Positions 18,719 to 27,758 of a DNA stretch of 64,000 bases are shown here, piece by piece. The DNA comes from Roseovarius sp. M141 (lineage in GTDB: Bacteria; Pseudomonadota; Alphaproteobacteria; Rhodobacterales; Rhodobacteraceae), in NCBI RefSeq assembly GCF_024355225.1, contig NZ_VCNH01000005.1, forward strand, positions 1-64,000, given 5' to 3'. Every line of letters begins with the position of its first letter. Within the stretch, counting starts at the first letter, position 1. A program made the position numbers and the translations under genes. Under the pieces are notes generated by a model. The model was not told the DNA's origin and did not search any database. It saw only the letters and a program-made list of their open reading frames with translations.

Positions 18719-20110
18719 CTATCCCGCGATCAGCCTTGGCAACCATGTGACGATGCCGGGGAACGCGAACAGGATCGCGATGGCCAATACCTGAAGCCCC
18801 ACGAACGGGATGATGCCGCGATAGATGGCCGATGTGGGCAATTCGGGCGGCGCAACGCCGCGCAGGTAGAACAGCGCAAATCCAAAGGGCGGCGTCAGGA
18901 AGGATGTCTGCAAATTCACCCCGACCAGCACGCCCAGCCAGATCGGATCGACATCCATCATCAGAAGCACCGGCGCGGTGATCGGGATCACGATAAAGAT
19001 GATCTCGAACGTATCGAGGATGAACCCCAGCAGGAACATGATCGCCATGACCATCGCCACCGCGGTCAGCGTGCCGCCGGGCAGGGTGCTGAGGAATTCA
19101 TGCACCAGATTGTCGCCGCCCATCAGGCGGAACACGACCGAAAACACCGACGCGCCCAGCAGCACGATGAACACCATCGAGGTGATCGTCGCGGTGGCCA
19201 CGACAGTCTCGCGCAGGATGGTAAACGACAACCGCCAGCGCAGCGCCGCCAGCACCATGGCGCCGACAGCGCCGACCGACGCCGCCTCGGTCGGGGTGGC
19301 GATACCGCCGAGGATCGACCCGAGAACAGCGAGGATCAGCAAAAGCGGCGGGATGAGGGCCGAGAAGACCTCGCGCAGCAGATCGCCCTTCTCGGCCTCG
19401 GGGACCGGCGTGGCGGGGCAGGAATCGGGGTCGGTGATCGCCTTGAAAATCGTGTAGGCCAGATACAACCCGACCAGCAGGAACCCCGGCAGCAGCGCTC
19501 CGGCAAACAGATCCCCGACGGATACCGGCACCGGCGCGAAATTGCCCTTGGCCATCTGCACCTGCGAATTGATGCCCGACAGCATGTCGCCCATGAAGAT
19601 GAGGACAGTGGAGGGCGGCACGATCTGCCCCAGCGTGCCGGACGCGCAGATCACGCCCGTCGACAGTTTCGGATCATACCCGGCGCGCAGCATCGCCGGC
19701 AGCGAAATCAGGCCCATCGTGACGACAGTGGCGCCGACAACGCCAGTGGACGCCGCGAGCATGGCGCCGACGAGGATGACCGAAATCCCCAACCCCCCGC
19801 GCAGATTACCGAACAGCTTGCCCATGGTCAGCAGCAATTGCTCGGCGATGCGGGATCGTTCCAGCATCACGCCCATGAAGATGAACAGCGGCACCGCCAC
19901 CAGCACTTCGTTGGTCATGAAGCCGATATAGCGGTTCGGCAGCGCGCCGAAATTGGAAGGGTCGAACACGCCGAAGAACCAGCCAACCGCGCCGAACATC
20001 AGCGACACACCCGCCAGCGTGAACGCGACAGGGAACCCCAGCAACAGGAAGCCGATGATGCCAAAGAACATGAGCCCGGCCAGAAGCTCGCCGATCAGGA
20101 CGGGATCCAT
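18719..20110 (-). CDS. dctM: TRAP transporter large permease
   Basis: Large, ion-coupled membrane subunit of a TRAP transporter, about 463 aa with 12 or more hydrophobic segments. Motifs include FIFMGVMLERSRIAEQLLLT, the GRLGVSVILVGAMLAASTG-like loop (GLGISVILVGAMLAASTGVV), CASGTLGQIVPPSTVLIFMG, and GGIATPTEAASVGAVGA before the final helices. I chose the ATG at 20110 (MDPVLIGELLAG); the open frame continues upstream but is out of register with the dctQ coding sequence. The start overlaps the dctQ stop. With DctQ and probably the DctP at 17166 it would form a complete importer. Confidence 0.93.
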   Translation of the reverse strand: MDPVLIGELLAGLMFFGIIGFLLLGFPVAFTLAGVSLMFGAVGWFFGVFDPSNFGALPNRYIGFMTNEVLVAVPLFIFMGVMLERSRIAEQLLLTMGKLFGNLRGGLGISVILVGAMLAASTGVVGATVVTMGLISLPAMLRAGYDPKLSTGVICASGTLGQIVPPSTVLIFMGDMLSGINSQVQMAKGNFAPVPVSVGDLFAGALLPGFLLVGLYLAYTIFKAITDPDSCPATPVPEAEKGDLLREVFSALIPPLLLILAVLGSILGGIATPTEAASVGAVGAMVLAALRWRLSFTILRETVVATATITSMVFIVLLGASVFSVVFRLMGGDNLVHEFLSTLPGGTLTAVAMVMAIMFLLGFILDTFEIIFIVIPITAPVLLMMDVDPIWLGVLVGVNLQTSFLTPPFGFALFYLRGVAPPELPTSAIYRGIIPFVGLQVLAIAILFAFPGIVTWLPRLIAG

Positions 20111-20691
20111 CAGAAATTTCCTTCCAGCGCGGCCGCTTCGGCCCCGGCCACCGGGTAGCGCATCACCGGCGGCACCAGATCGCGCCGCCCGGCCAGCACC
20201 AGCACCGACCGGCAGATCGCGGCGATACCTTGCAGTGCCAACAGCCCGGCAAAGACCAGAATGAACGTTTTCAGAATATAGAGCCCCGGCATGCCGCCGA
20301 CATTCGCCGACCCTTCGCCATAGGACCACGACCGCTGCACGAAGGGGATCGAATAGATCGCGACGACGGCGGTGAACGGCAGCAAAAACAGCAGCGTGCC
20401 GAACAGATCGACCAGCGCGCGGGTGCGCACCCGCGCCGGGCGGTAAAAGATATCGACGCGCACATGATCGTCGCGCATGAACGCAAACCCGGCGACGGCG
20501 GTGAACATCGCGCCACTCAGCCAGATATACAGATCCTGCATCCACAGGAAACTGACGCCGAACACATAGCGCTGCACCACCACGGTGAAACAGACCAGCA
20601 CGATCCCCAGCGACAGCCAGGAAAACACCTGTCCGATGATCCGGTTGATCCAGCAGATCGCGGCGGCAAGTCCTGCGGCCAGTCGCAACAT
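20110..20691 (-). CDS. dctQ: TRAP transporter small permease
   Basis: Small four-helix membrane subunit (193 aa) that bridges receptor and large permease. Hydrophobic segments are visible at about residues 20-45, 55-75, 95-115 and 140-165. The family pattern is in LWMQDLYIWLSGAMFTAVAG and FAFMRDDHVRVDIFYR, the latter being the conserved region after the second helix. It is the first gene of the minus-strand pair and shares one base with the start of dctM, so coupling is likely. The 236-bp gap to the divergent cysD should contain both promoters, but I could not assign boxes with confidence. Confidence 0.92.
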   Translation of the reverse strand: MLRLAAGLAAAICWINRIIGQVFSWLSLGIVLVCFTVVVQRYVFGVSFLWMQDLYIWLSGAMFTAVAGFAFMRDDHVRVDIFYRPARVRTRALVDLFGTLLFLLPFTAVVAIYSIPFVQRSWSYGEGSANVGGMPGLYILKTFILVFAGLLALQGIAAICRSVLVLAGRRDLVPPVMRYPVAGAEAAALEGNF

Positions 20692-20927
20692 GTCTTCGCC
20701 CCTTTGGGATTGCGCCGCGTGCGGCCTTAGGCTGCGTTTAAACGGCCCGCCCCATTCCAGTCAACTGCACAAGGCGCGGAACATCGTCGCGCGGCGCTGC
20801 CAAATCGCGGCACGAAAGACGCGGCAACCGCCCGATTGTGGATAGTTTGGCTGATTTCACCACCGGCCCTTCCCGAACCTGCGCAAATTTGGCAAATACG
20901 CATAAATTATCGAAAGAGGCCGGTAAA

Positions 20928-21851
20928 ATGACTGTGCAGGACACCACCGCCCCGGAAAAGACGCTGACGCATTTGCAGCGCCTCGAGGCTGAGAGCATCC
21001 ACATCATGCGCGAGGTGGTGGCGAATGCCGAAAACCCCGTCATGCTGTATTCCGTGGGCAAGGATTCCGCCTGCATGCTGCATCTGGCGAAAAAGGCGTT
21101 CTACCCCTCGCCGCCGCCCTTTCCGCTGCTGCATGTCGATACGACGTGGAAATTCCGCGACATGTACGACCTGCGCGAACGCGCCGCGACCGATGCCGGG
21201 ATGAAGCTGCTCGTGCATAAAAACCCCGAGGCGGTGGAAAAGGGCATCAACCCCTTTGACCATGGCGGCCTGCACACCGACATGTGGAAAACCGACGGGC
21301 TGAAACAGGCACTGACGCAGTATGAATTCGACGTCGCCTTTGGCGGCGCCCGCCGGGACGAGGAAAAATCCCGCGCCAAGGAGCGGGTGTTTTCCTTTCG
21401 CTCGGCCAATCACCGCTGGGATCCGAAAAACCAGCGCCCCGAGCTGTGGAAGCTGTATAATACCCGCAAATCCAAGGGTGAAAGCATCCGGGTTTTCCCG
21501 CTGTCCAACTGGACGGAACTGGACATCTGGCAATATATCCACCTTGAGGGGATCGAGATCGTGCCGCTCTATTACTCCGCGCCCCGCCCGACGGTCGTGC
21601 GTGACGGCATGATCCTGATGGTGGACGATGACCGTTTCCCGCTGAACGGCGAAGTGCCGGTCAACCGCTCCGTCCGGTTCCGCACGCTGGGCTGCTACCC
21701 GTTGACCGGCGCGGTCGAAAGCACGGCCAGCACCCTGCCCGAAATCATTCAGGAAATGCTGCTGACCACCACATCCGAGCGGCAGGGCCGCGCCATTGAC
21801 CACGATCAGGCCGCGTCGATGGAGAAGAAAAAGCAAGAGGGGTATTTCTGA
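20928..21851 (+). CDS. cysD: Sulfate adenylyltransferase subunit 2 (CysD)
   Basis: Small catalytic subunit of ATP sulfurylase, which makes adenosine 5'-phosphosulfate from ATP and sulfate. The 307-aa product has the PP-loop [16 protein letters not shown] (about residues 38-53), the [15 protein letters not shown] segment, the [20 protein letters not shown] motif and the C-terminal [12 protein letters not shown]. The ATG at 20928 follows AAGAGG and gives the usual family length; an open frame further upstream adds unrelated residues. It overlaps cysNC by one base (TGATG), a tightly coupled sulfate-activation operon. Product PAPS can feed either sulfite reduction or sulfation. Confidence 0.96.
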   Translation: MTVQDTTAPEKTLTHLQRLEAESIHIMREVVANAENPVMLYSVGKDSACMLHLAKKAFYPSPPPFPLLHVDTTWKFRDMYDLRERAATDAGMKLLVHKNPEAVEKGINPFDHGGLHTDMWKTDGLKQALTQYEFDVAFGGARRDEEKSRAKERVFSFRSANHRWDPKNQRPELWKLYNTRKSKGESIRVFPLSNWTELDIWQYIHLEGIEIVPLYYSAPRPTVVRDGMILMVDDDRFPLNGEVPVNRSVRFRTLGCYPLTGAVESTASTLPEIIQEMLLTTTSERQGRAIDHDQAASMEKKKQEGYF

Positions 21852-23767
21852 TGTGCGCCGCCGCCAAAGACGCCGTTTACGTCACCGAGGATCTGATTGC
21901 CTCGGATATCGATGCCTATCTGGAAAAACACCAGCACAAGACGATGCTGCGCTTCATCACTTGCGGATCGGTCGATGACGGCAAATCCACGCTGATCGGC
22001 CGGCTGCTCTATGACAGCAAGATGATCTTTGAAGATCAACTTGCCTCGCTGGAAAATGACAGCAAGGTCAGCGGCACGCAGGGGCAGAATATCGACTTTG
22101 CGCTGCTGGTCGACGGGCTGGCGGCGGAGCGGGAGCAGGGCATTACCATTGATGTCGCCTATCGTTTCTTCTCCACCGACAAGCGGAAATTCATCGTCGC
22201 CGACACGCCGGGGCATGAACAATACACCCGTAACATGGTCACCGGCGCCTCGACCGCCGATCTGGCCGTGATCCTGATTGATGCGCGCCAAGGCGTGCTG
22301 ACCCAGACGCGGCGGCACTCCTACCTGGTCAACCTGCTGGGCATCAAGAACGTCGTTCTGGCGGTCAACAAGATGGATCTGGTCGATTACAGTCAGGAAC
22401 GGTTCTACGAAATCGTCAAGGAATACTCGCATTTCGCCGAGCAGATCGGCATGACCACCTTCCTGCCGATCCCGATTTCCGGGTTGGCGGGCGACAACAT
22501 CGTCACGCAATCGGAAAACATGCCGTGGTATCAGGGCCCGCCCCTGCTGACCCATCTGGAGGAGGCGCCGCTGAACGTGGCGCAGATGCAGGACGCAGCC
22601 TTTCGCATGGCGGTGCAGTGGGTCAACCGGCCAAACCTCGATTTTCGCGGATTTTCCGGGCAGATCGGATCGGGCAGCATCGCGCCGGGGGATGCGATCC
22701 GCGTGTTGCCCTCGGGCAAGACATCGACGGTGAAATCCATCGTCACTTATGGCGGCGATCTGGATCGCGCGGTGGCCGGGCAGTCCGTCACGCTGACCTT
22801 TGCGGATGAAATCGACTGCTCGCGCGGGGATGTGATCGTGCAATCGGATTCCCCCTGCGAGGTGGCCGACCAGTTCGAGGCGACTTTGGTCTGGATGGGC
22901 GAGGCCGAAATGCTGCCGGGCCGTCCCTATCTGCTGAAAATCGGCACCCAGACCATGACCGCCACCGTGACCGAGCCGAAATACGAGGTGAACATCAACA
23001 CGCTGGAGCATCTGCCCTCGCGGACCTTGGGCCTGAACGCGATCGGCGTCGTCAACATCTCGACCGACCGCGCCATCCCGTTCGAGGCGTATGAGGACAA
23101 CCCCGACCTGGGCGGTTTCATCCTGATCGACCGGATCAGCAATGCGACAGTGGCCGCCGGCATGGTGCATTTCGCCCTGCGCCGCAGCCAGAACATCCAT
23201 TGGCAGGCGCTGGACGTGGACCGCGAGGCGCATGCCAGCGCCAAGAACCAGACCGCCAAGGTGGTGTGGTTCACCGGCCTGTCGGGATCGGGCAAATCCA
23301 CGATTGCCAATATCGTGGAAAAGAAACTGCACGCGATGGGCAAGCATACCTTCCTGCTGGACGGCGACAACGTGCGCCACGGGCTGAACCGCGATCTGGG
23401 CTTTACCGATGCCGACCGGGTGGAAAACATCCGCCGGGTGGGAGAGGTCGCGCGCCTGATGACCGATGCGGGGTTGATCGTGCTGACCGCCTTCATCTCG
23501 CCCTTCCGGTCCGAGCGGCGGATGGTGCGCGACATGATGGAGGACGGCGAATTCATCGAGGTGTTCGTGAACACCCCGCTGGAGGTGGCCGAGGCGCGCG
23601 ACGTCAAGGGCCTGTACAAGAAGGCCCGCGCCGGCAATCTGAAGAACTTCACCGGCATCGACAGCCCTTACGAGCAGCCCGAGACAGCCGAACTGACGGT
23701 CAACACTGTCGATCTGACCGCCGAGGAGGCCGCCGAGCGGGTCGTCGCCGCCCTGATCGGGGCCTAA
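21851..23767 (+). CDS. cysNC: Bifunctional CysN GTPase / CysC adenylylsulfate kinase
   Basis: Fusion of the regulatory GTPase of ATP sulfurylase with APS kinase, 638 aa. The N-terminal part has EF-Tu-like GTPase motifs: [15 protein letters not shown] (G1), [12 protein letters not shown] (G3) and [10 protein letters not shown] (G4), then beta-barrel domains. From about residue 465 the kinase domain begins, with P-loop [31 protein letters not shown] and [11 protein letters not shown]. The fused form is common in alphaproteobacteria. It follows cysD in one operon. Its TAA stop lies in the outer arm of the palindromic repeat at 23765-23880, which may end transcription. Confidence 0.96.
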   Translation: MCAAAKDAVYVTEDLIASDIDAYLEKHQHKTMLRFITCGSVDDGKSTLIGRLLYDSKMIFEDQLASLENDSKVSGTQGQNIDFALLVDGLAAEREQGITIDVAYRFFSTDKRKFIVADTPGHEQYTRNMVTGASTADLAVILIDARQGVLTQTRRHSYLVNLLGIKNVVLAVNKMDLVDYSQERFYEIVKEYSHFAEQIGMTTFLPIPISGLAGDNIVTQSENMPWYQGPPLLTHLEEAPLNVAQMQDAAFRMAVQWVNRPNLDFRGFSGQIGSGSIAPGDAIRVLPSGKTSTVKSIVTYGGDLDRAVAGQSVTLTFADEIDCSRGDVIVQSDSPCEVADQFEATLVWMGEAEMLPGRPYLLKIGTQTMTATVTEPKYEVNINTLEHLPSRTLGLNAIGVVNISTDRAIPFEAYEDNPDLGGFILIDRISNATVAAGMVHFALRRSQNIHWQALDVDREAHASAKNQTAKVVWFTGLSGSGKSTIANIVEKKLHAMGKHTFLLDGDNVRHGLNRDLGFTDADRVENIRRVGEVARLMTDAGLIVLTAFISPFRSERRMVRDMMEDGEFIEVFVNTPLEVAEARDVKGLYKKARAGNLKNFTGIDSPYEQPETAELTVNTVDLTAEEAAERVVAALIGA

Positions 23768-23880
23768 AGCGTTTCGCGAAAAACCTGAATCACAGATTTT
23801 TGCGAAACGCGCGCAGCATATCAGCGTTGCGCGCGTTTCGCCTTAATTGAGTGCCTCAAGTTTAAGGCGAAACGCTTTAA
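23765..23880. repeat. Dispersed palindromic element, copy 2 (116 bp)
   Basis: Arms TAAAGCGTTTCGC (23765-23777) and GCGAAACGCTTTA (23867-23879), with the same two internal hairpins as copy 1. It sits exactly between two convergent genes: its first TAA is the stop of cysNC, and its last TTA is the stop of the minus-strand gene. It probably acts as a bidirectional terminator there. Confidence 0.85.
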
Positions 23881-24521
23881 CCCCGTGCCAGCAGCGCCGC
23901 GCGGATGCGCGCGGCGCGCCGCAGGCTGGTCAGCGCAGCGCCGATGGCGATGATCCACAATGCAACGGTCAGTACGGTGCCGGGCGCGGCAAAAAGCGGC
24001 TCGAACACGGCCAACAGAGCCGCCCCGGTGATCAGCGCCATCCGCTGCGGCTTGGCCATCGGGCCGCTGAAATCGGGCGACAGGCCGGTATTCGCACCCA
24101 GCTCGCGGGTGTAGGCGGTCAGCACCGCCAGCGCGCCCGCCGCCAGCCCCAGCGCCGGATGCCCCGCGCCCACCCCCGCCCCGGCAAGGATCAGCAGATC
24201 CGACACCCGGTCAGGCAATTCGTTCCACAGCGGCCCGTCCGGCGCGCTGCGTCCCCCCTCGATCGCGACCATCCCGTCGAAAAGGTTGCACAGCAGCCGC
24301 AGCTGGCAGCACAGCGCGCCAAGGATCAACAGCGCAACAGTCGCCGCGCCTTGCGTCCAACTGGTCGCGGCAAGGGCCAGCGCGGCCACGAGCGCCGCAA
24401 TCATGCTGGCCTGCGAAATCGCATTGGGCGTCACGCCCCGCCCTGCCAGCGCCGCGGCGCAGCGTACGGCCCATTTCGTGTCCCGGCTGCCCAACGGGCG
24501 GCGGTTTTTCAGATCAGCCAC
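23877..24521 (-). CDS. CDP-alcohol phosphatidyltransferase family membrane protein (variant motif)
   Basis: About 214 aa, membrane protein resembling enzymes that transfer a phosphatidyl group from CDP-diacylglycerol to an alcohol. The region LCNLFDGMVAIEGGR then PDGPLWNELPDRVSD fits the family box DGxxARx8Gx3Dx3D only loosely: the Arg of AR is Ile and spacing around the acidic residues differs. N-terminal RGVTPNAISQASMIAALVAA is the usual helix-one region. I chose the GTG at 24521, which overlaps the preceding gene by 8 bases. It is the last gene of the minus-strand cluster after plsC and cdsA, which supports a phospholipid role; the altered motif leaves activity open. Confidence 0.72.
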   Translation of the reverse strand: MADLKNRRPLGSRDTKWAVRCAAALAGRGVTPNAISQASMIAALVAALALAATSWTQGAATVALLILGALCCQLRLLCNLFDGMVAIEGGRSAPDGPLWNELPDRVSDLLILAGAGVGAGHPALGLAAGALAVLTAYTRELGANTGLSPDFSGPMAKPQRMALITGAALLAVFEPLFAAPGTVLTVALWIIAIGAALTSLRRAARIRAALLARG

Positions 24522-24891
24522 GTGTGTCCCTCGCTGCCGCCCTTTGGCGCAGTATGTTATAGGCAAAGATATAGCTGACCGATACCGCCAGCGGCACCGC
24601 GATCGTCGCCGCGATCTCGGGCGTGCCGGCCAGCCCATGCGCCGTGACCAGCAGCAGGGCCGACCCGCAGATCGCAATCAGCGGCGGCGCCCAATAGCCC
24701 GGCGCGCGCTGAAAACGGGGCCGCATCCAGTCAACCGAGCGTTTCAACCCCAGTGTCAGCGCGCCAGAAATCGCCCCCTGCACCAGCCCCGCCAGCAGCA
24801 TCGCGCGCGGCCCATGGGCCGCGTTGGCCCACATCGCCCAGCCGCCCATCGCCGCAAACCCGAGCGCGACATGCAGTGGCGTGCTGGCCAT
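24514..24891 (-). CDS. Small integral membrane protein of unknown function
   Basis: A 125-aa protein with about four hydrophobic segments: LHVALGFAAMGGWAMWANAA, AMLLAGLVQGAISGALTLGL, WAPPLIAICGSALLLVTAHG and IAATIAVPLAVSVSYIFAYN. A charged loop KRSVDWMRPRFQRAPGYW lies in the middle. I do not recognise the family; it faintly resembles GtrA-like four-helix proteins. The ATG at 24891 is favoured, with a TTG 15 bases upstream overlapping the cdsA stop as alternative. Being wedged between cdsA and the phosphatidyltransferase-like gene, with an 8-base overlap to the latter, it is probably an accessory membrane partner in lipid headgroup chemistry or lipid movement. Confidence 0.65.
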   Translation of the reverse strand: MASTPLHVALGFAAMGGWAMWANAAHGPRAMLLAGLVQGAISGALTLGLKRSVDWMRPRFQRAPGYWAPPLIAICGSALLLVTAHGLAGTPEIAATIAVPLAVSVSYIFAYNILRQRAAARDTRG

Positions 24892-24905
24892 CAGCTGCCG
24901 CAGAG

Positions 24906-25841
24906 TCAATGCACGTCCCAGTAAAACCGCACGATATGGAAAAAGATCGGCGCCGAGAAGATCACCGAATCCAGCCGGTCGATGAACCCGCCATGTCCGG
25001 CAATCAGATGACCCCAATCCTTGACCCCCCGGTCGCGCTTGATCGCCGACATGACCAGCCCGCCGAAAAAGCCCATGAGCGTGATCACCAGCGACAGCCC
25101 GAACGCCTGCATAATTGTGAACGGCGTGATCCAGAACAGCGCCGCGCCCAGAACGCTGGCGCTGAGGACACCGCCGACCAGCCCTTCCAGCGTTTTGGAG
25201 GGCGACAGGTTCGGCGCGATCTTGCGCCGGCCTATCAGCTTGCCCCAGACATATTGCAGCACGTCCGACGATTGCACCACGACAATCAGGAAAAAGATCA
25301 GGAACAGGTTCTTGCCCTCATATCCGGGGATATTGAGGCTGAGCAGCGCGGGCACGTGCGACACGCAGAAGACGGCGATCATCAGCGCCCATTGCGCCTC
25401 GGACACGCGGATCAGGAAGTTTTCGGACTGCCCGCGCAGCGCCGACAGGATCGGCATGAACAGGAACGCATAGACCGGGATCAGGATGGAATAGAACCCG
25501 TACCAGCCCATCCCGACCGCCACATATTGCAGCGGCAGCACGATGAAAACAGCCGCCACCAAGGCCCAGTGATCAGCGGCGCGCGTGTTGGTCAGCGTCA
25601 GGAATTCGCGCAAGGCGGCGAAGGAGCAGAGCGCGAACAGGATCACCACCCCCGCCGTGCCAAACGCAAAGGCCAGCGCGATCACCGCCACCATGACCCA
25701 CCACGCATTGATCCGCGCGGTCAGGTTCTGGATGGTCAGATCGCCCGGCGGCGCGCGGCGTTTCAGGAGTTGCGCGGCAAGCGTGGCGATCAGCAGGACC
25801 GCCAGAACGCAGCCCAGAAGGATGATGAAATGTGTGTCCAT
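24906..25841 (-). CDS. cdsA: Phosphatidate cytidylyltransferase (CdsA family)
   Basis: Integral membrane enzyme that makes CDP-diacylglycerol from phosphatidic acid and CTP, 311 aa. It has about eight hydrophobic helices. The family signature is near the C-terminus: SAIKRDRGVKDWGHLIAGHG followed by GFIDRLDS, giving the two catalytic Asp residues and the KD pair. A second conserved segment is IGRRKIAPNLSPSKTLEGLV. I chose the ATG at 25841 (MDTHFIILLG), one base after the stop of the PlsC gene. Chromosomes normally carry an essential cdsA already; this copy lies in an accessory cluster with PlsC, so it may serve a dedicated lipid pathway. Confidence 0.93.
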   Translation of the reverse strand: MDTHFIILLGCVLAVLLIATLAAQLLKRRAPPGDLTIQNLTARINAWWVMVAVIALAFAFGTAGVVILFALCSFAALREFLTLTNTRAADHWALVAAVFIVLPLQYVAVGMGWYGFYSILIPVYAFLFMPILSALRGQSENFLIRVSEAQWALMIAVFCVSHVPALLSLNIPGYEGKNLFLIFFLIVVVQSSDVLQYVWGKLIGRRKIAPNLSPSKTLEGLVGGVLSASVLGAALFWITPFTIMQAFGLSLVITLMGFFGGLVMSAIKRDRGVKDWGHLIAGHGGFIDRLDSVIFSAPIFFHIVRFYWDVH

Positions 25842-25842
25842 G

Positions 25843-26469
25843 TCAGGCCTTTTCAATCGGTGCGAGCGCGGTCAGCGCGGCTTCGGCGCGGCGCAGGAAC
25901 GTGGCCTTGTCGTCGCCCTCCAGCCGTATCGGCGCGCCGAAGGTGACGGTGCAGATCAGCGGGATCGGCACATGCGCGCCCTTGGGCATGACGCGGTTCA
26001 GATTCTCGATCCAGACCGGGACCATGTCAATATCGGGGTTCTGCGCCGCCAGATGAAACAGCCCCGATTTGAACGGCAGCAGCCGCTGGTCGCCGGTGTT
26101 GCGTGTCCCCTCGGGGAACAGGATCAGGCTGTCGCCGGCTGTCAGCGCATTGCTCATCTGCGTCACCGGATCGGCGGCGCGGGTGTCGGGGTTGCGGTCG
26201 ATCAGCACGGCGTTGAAGACATCGCGCCCGATAAAGGATTTCAGCCGCGAGGTCAGCCAGTAATCCGCCCCCGCCACGGGTCGGGTGCGGCGGCGCAGGG
26301 CGCGCGGCAGGACGGTCCAGACCAGCACGAAATCGCCGTGGCTGTTGTGGTTGGCAAAGTAGATGCGCTGCCCCGGCACCGGCGCGACCCCCTGCCAGAT
26401 GCCCCGAACGGCGGTGATGGCGCGGGCAAAGCCGACGATCAGCGCGGCGGCGGCGCGGGCCGCAATCAT
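25843..26469 (-). CDS. 1-acylglycerol-3-phosphate acyltransferase (PlsC family)
   Basis: Lysophosphatidate acyltransferase-type enzyme, 208 aa, one N-terminal hydrophobic segment (ARAAAALIVGFARAITAVRG). It carries the family HX4D box in YFANHNSHGDFVLV (catalytic His and Asp), the glycerol-3-phosphate-binding FPEGTRN motif, and the SGLFHLAAQ helix. The ATG at 26469 overlaps the end of the aminotransferase gene by four bases (ATGA), so the lipid genes are translationally coupled to the amine genes upstream. With CdsA downstream it would make phosphatidic acid and then CDP-diacylglycerol. Confidence 0.92.
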   Translation of the reverse strand: MIAARAAAALIVGFARAITAVRGIWQGVAPVPGQRIYFANHNSHGDFVLVWTVLPRALRRRTRPVAGADYWLTSRLKSFIGRDVFNAVLIDRNPDTRAADPVTQMSNALTAGDSLILFPEGTRNTGDQRLLPFKSGLFHLAAQNPDIDMVPVWIENLNRVMPKGAHVPIPLICTVTFGAPIRLEGDDKATFLRRAEAALTALAPIEKA

Positions 26470-27758
26470 CCGGCGTCCATCGCGGCGGCGATAGCGTCTA
26501 TCAATAACTGCGCCTCGCCCCGTGCCATTACCAGCGGCGGGCGGATTTTCAGGATATTGGCCCCCGGTCCGGTTGCGCTGATCAGCACGCCATTGCGGCG
26601 CATGTGGTTGACGACATGGCGTGCCAGTGCCGCATCGGGGGCGCCGTCGCGGGTGCAATCGACGGCGACGAACAGCCCGGCCCCGCGCACATCGCCGATG
26701 CCGGCGTGCCGGGTGCCCAGATCTTGCAAGCCCTCCTTGAGATAGGCGCCGACGGTGCGGGAATTTTCCTGCAAGCCCTCAGCCTCGATCACGTCCAGCA
26801 CCGCCATGCCGGCGGCGCAGGCCACCGGATTGCCGCCGAACGTGTTGAAATACCGGGCATTCGTGCCGAAATCCGCCACCAGTTCGGGCCGCATCGCGAC
26901 GCCCGAAACGGGAAAGCCATTGCCCATCGGTTTGCCCATCGTCACCATGTCGGGCACCACGCCATGACGCTGAAAGCCCCAGAACGCATCGCCGGTGCGC
27001 GCGAAACCGGGCTGCACCTCGTCGGCGATGAAAATGCCGCCCTCGGCGCGGATCAGATCGACGGCGGGTTGCAGGAAGCCCGCAGGATCGGGGTACAGCC
27101 CGTCGCTGGAAAACACCGTGTCGCAGATAAACGCCGCAGGCTCGATCCCATCGCGGCGCATCTCGGCAATCGCTGTCGTCAGATCAGCGGCCAGCCGCGC
27201 GCCCTGATCCGGGCCGCCATCCGGCGCATCGATCGTGTGCACGCGCGCGCCGCGCGGGACGTAATCGCCCAGCGACGGCGACAGTTCGGACACCGCCTCG
27301 GTCACGCCGTGATAGGCGAGGCGGGTGACGATGATGCCCTGGCGTCCGGTGCCGGTGCGCACGATCCGCAGCGCCAGATCGTTCGCCTCGGACCCGGTGC
27401 AGGTGAACATCACATGCCCCAGCGCATCCGGCATGGTGGCCAGCAGCCGCTCGGCATACTCCACCGGCCCCTCGTGCAGATAGCGGGTATGGGTGTTCAG
27501 CAGCCCCGCCTGCGCGGCGATGGCCTGCGTGACATGCGGGTGGCAATGGCCGACCGACACGACGTTGTTATAGGCATCGAGGTATCGCCGCCCGCCCTTG
27601 TCCCACAGCCACACGCCCTCGCCCCGCACAGGATGCAGCGGCTGGTCATAGAACAGCCGGTAGGCCGGTCCCAACGCCTGCTGACGCCGCGCGATCAGGG
27701 CCTGATCAGCAGGGTCGAGACTGTCGGCGCTGCCGTCATAGGCGTTAACCATGGTCAT
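26466..27758 (-). CDS. Class III aminotransferase-fold enzyme, AGXT2L-type (possible phospho-lyase)
   Basis: PLP-dependent class III aminotransferase fold, 430 aa. Visible motifs: YLDAYNNVVSVGHCHPHVTQ, TCTGSEANDLALRI (phosphate loop), FIADEVQPGFARTGDAFWGF (cofactor Asp) and TMGKPMGNGFPVSG with the Schiff-base Lys. The pattern is closest to the group that includes mammalian AGXT2L1/L2, which are phospho-lyases acting on phosphoethanolamine or 5-phosphohydroxylysine, not transaminases. The gene overlaps the kinase gene upstream by 14 bases and plsC downstream by four. Kinase plus phospho-lyase is the logic of hydroxylysine or ethanolamine breakdown. An omega-amino acid aminotransferase is the alternative. 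Confidence 0.8.
   Translation of the reverse strand: MTMVNAYDGSADSLDPADQALIARRQQALGPAYRLFYDQPLHPVRGEGVWLWDKGGRRYLDAYNNVVSVGHCHPHVTQAIAAQAGLLNTHTRYLHEGPVEYAERLLATMPDALGHVMFTCTGSEANDLALRIVRTGTGRQGIIVTRLAYHGVTEAVSELSPSLGDYVPRGARVHTIDAPDGGPDQGARLAADLTTAIAEMRRDGIEPAAFICDTVFSSDGLYPDPAGFLQPAVDLIRAEGGIFIADEVQPGFARTGDAFWGFQRHGVVPDMVTMGKPMGNGFPVSGVAMRPELVADFGTNARYFNTFGGNPVACAAGMAVLDVIEAEGLQENSRTVGAYLKEGLQDLGTRHAGIGDVRGAGLFVAVDCTRDGAPDAALARHVVNHMRRNGVLISATGPGANILKIRPPLVMARGEAQLLIDAIAAAMDAG

Noticed and set aside
18719..20545. 608-codon form of the TRAP large permease
   Set aside because: The first about 145 codons run antiparallel to no gene but out of frame through dctQ and are Arg-rich noise; the ATG at 20110 gives the family N-terminus.
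26105..26120. parS-like sequence in the plsC gene (GTCCCCTCGGGGAA)
   Set aside because: Two mismatches and it encodes the invariant FPEGTR motif, so it is coincidence from coding constraint.
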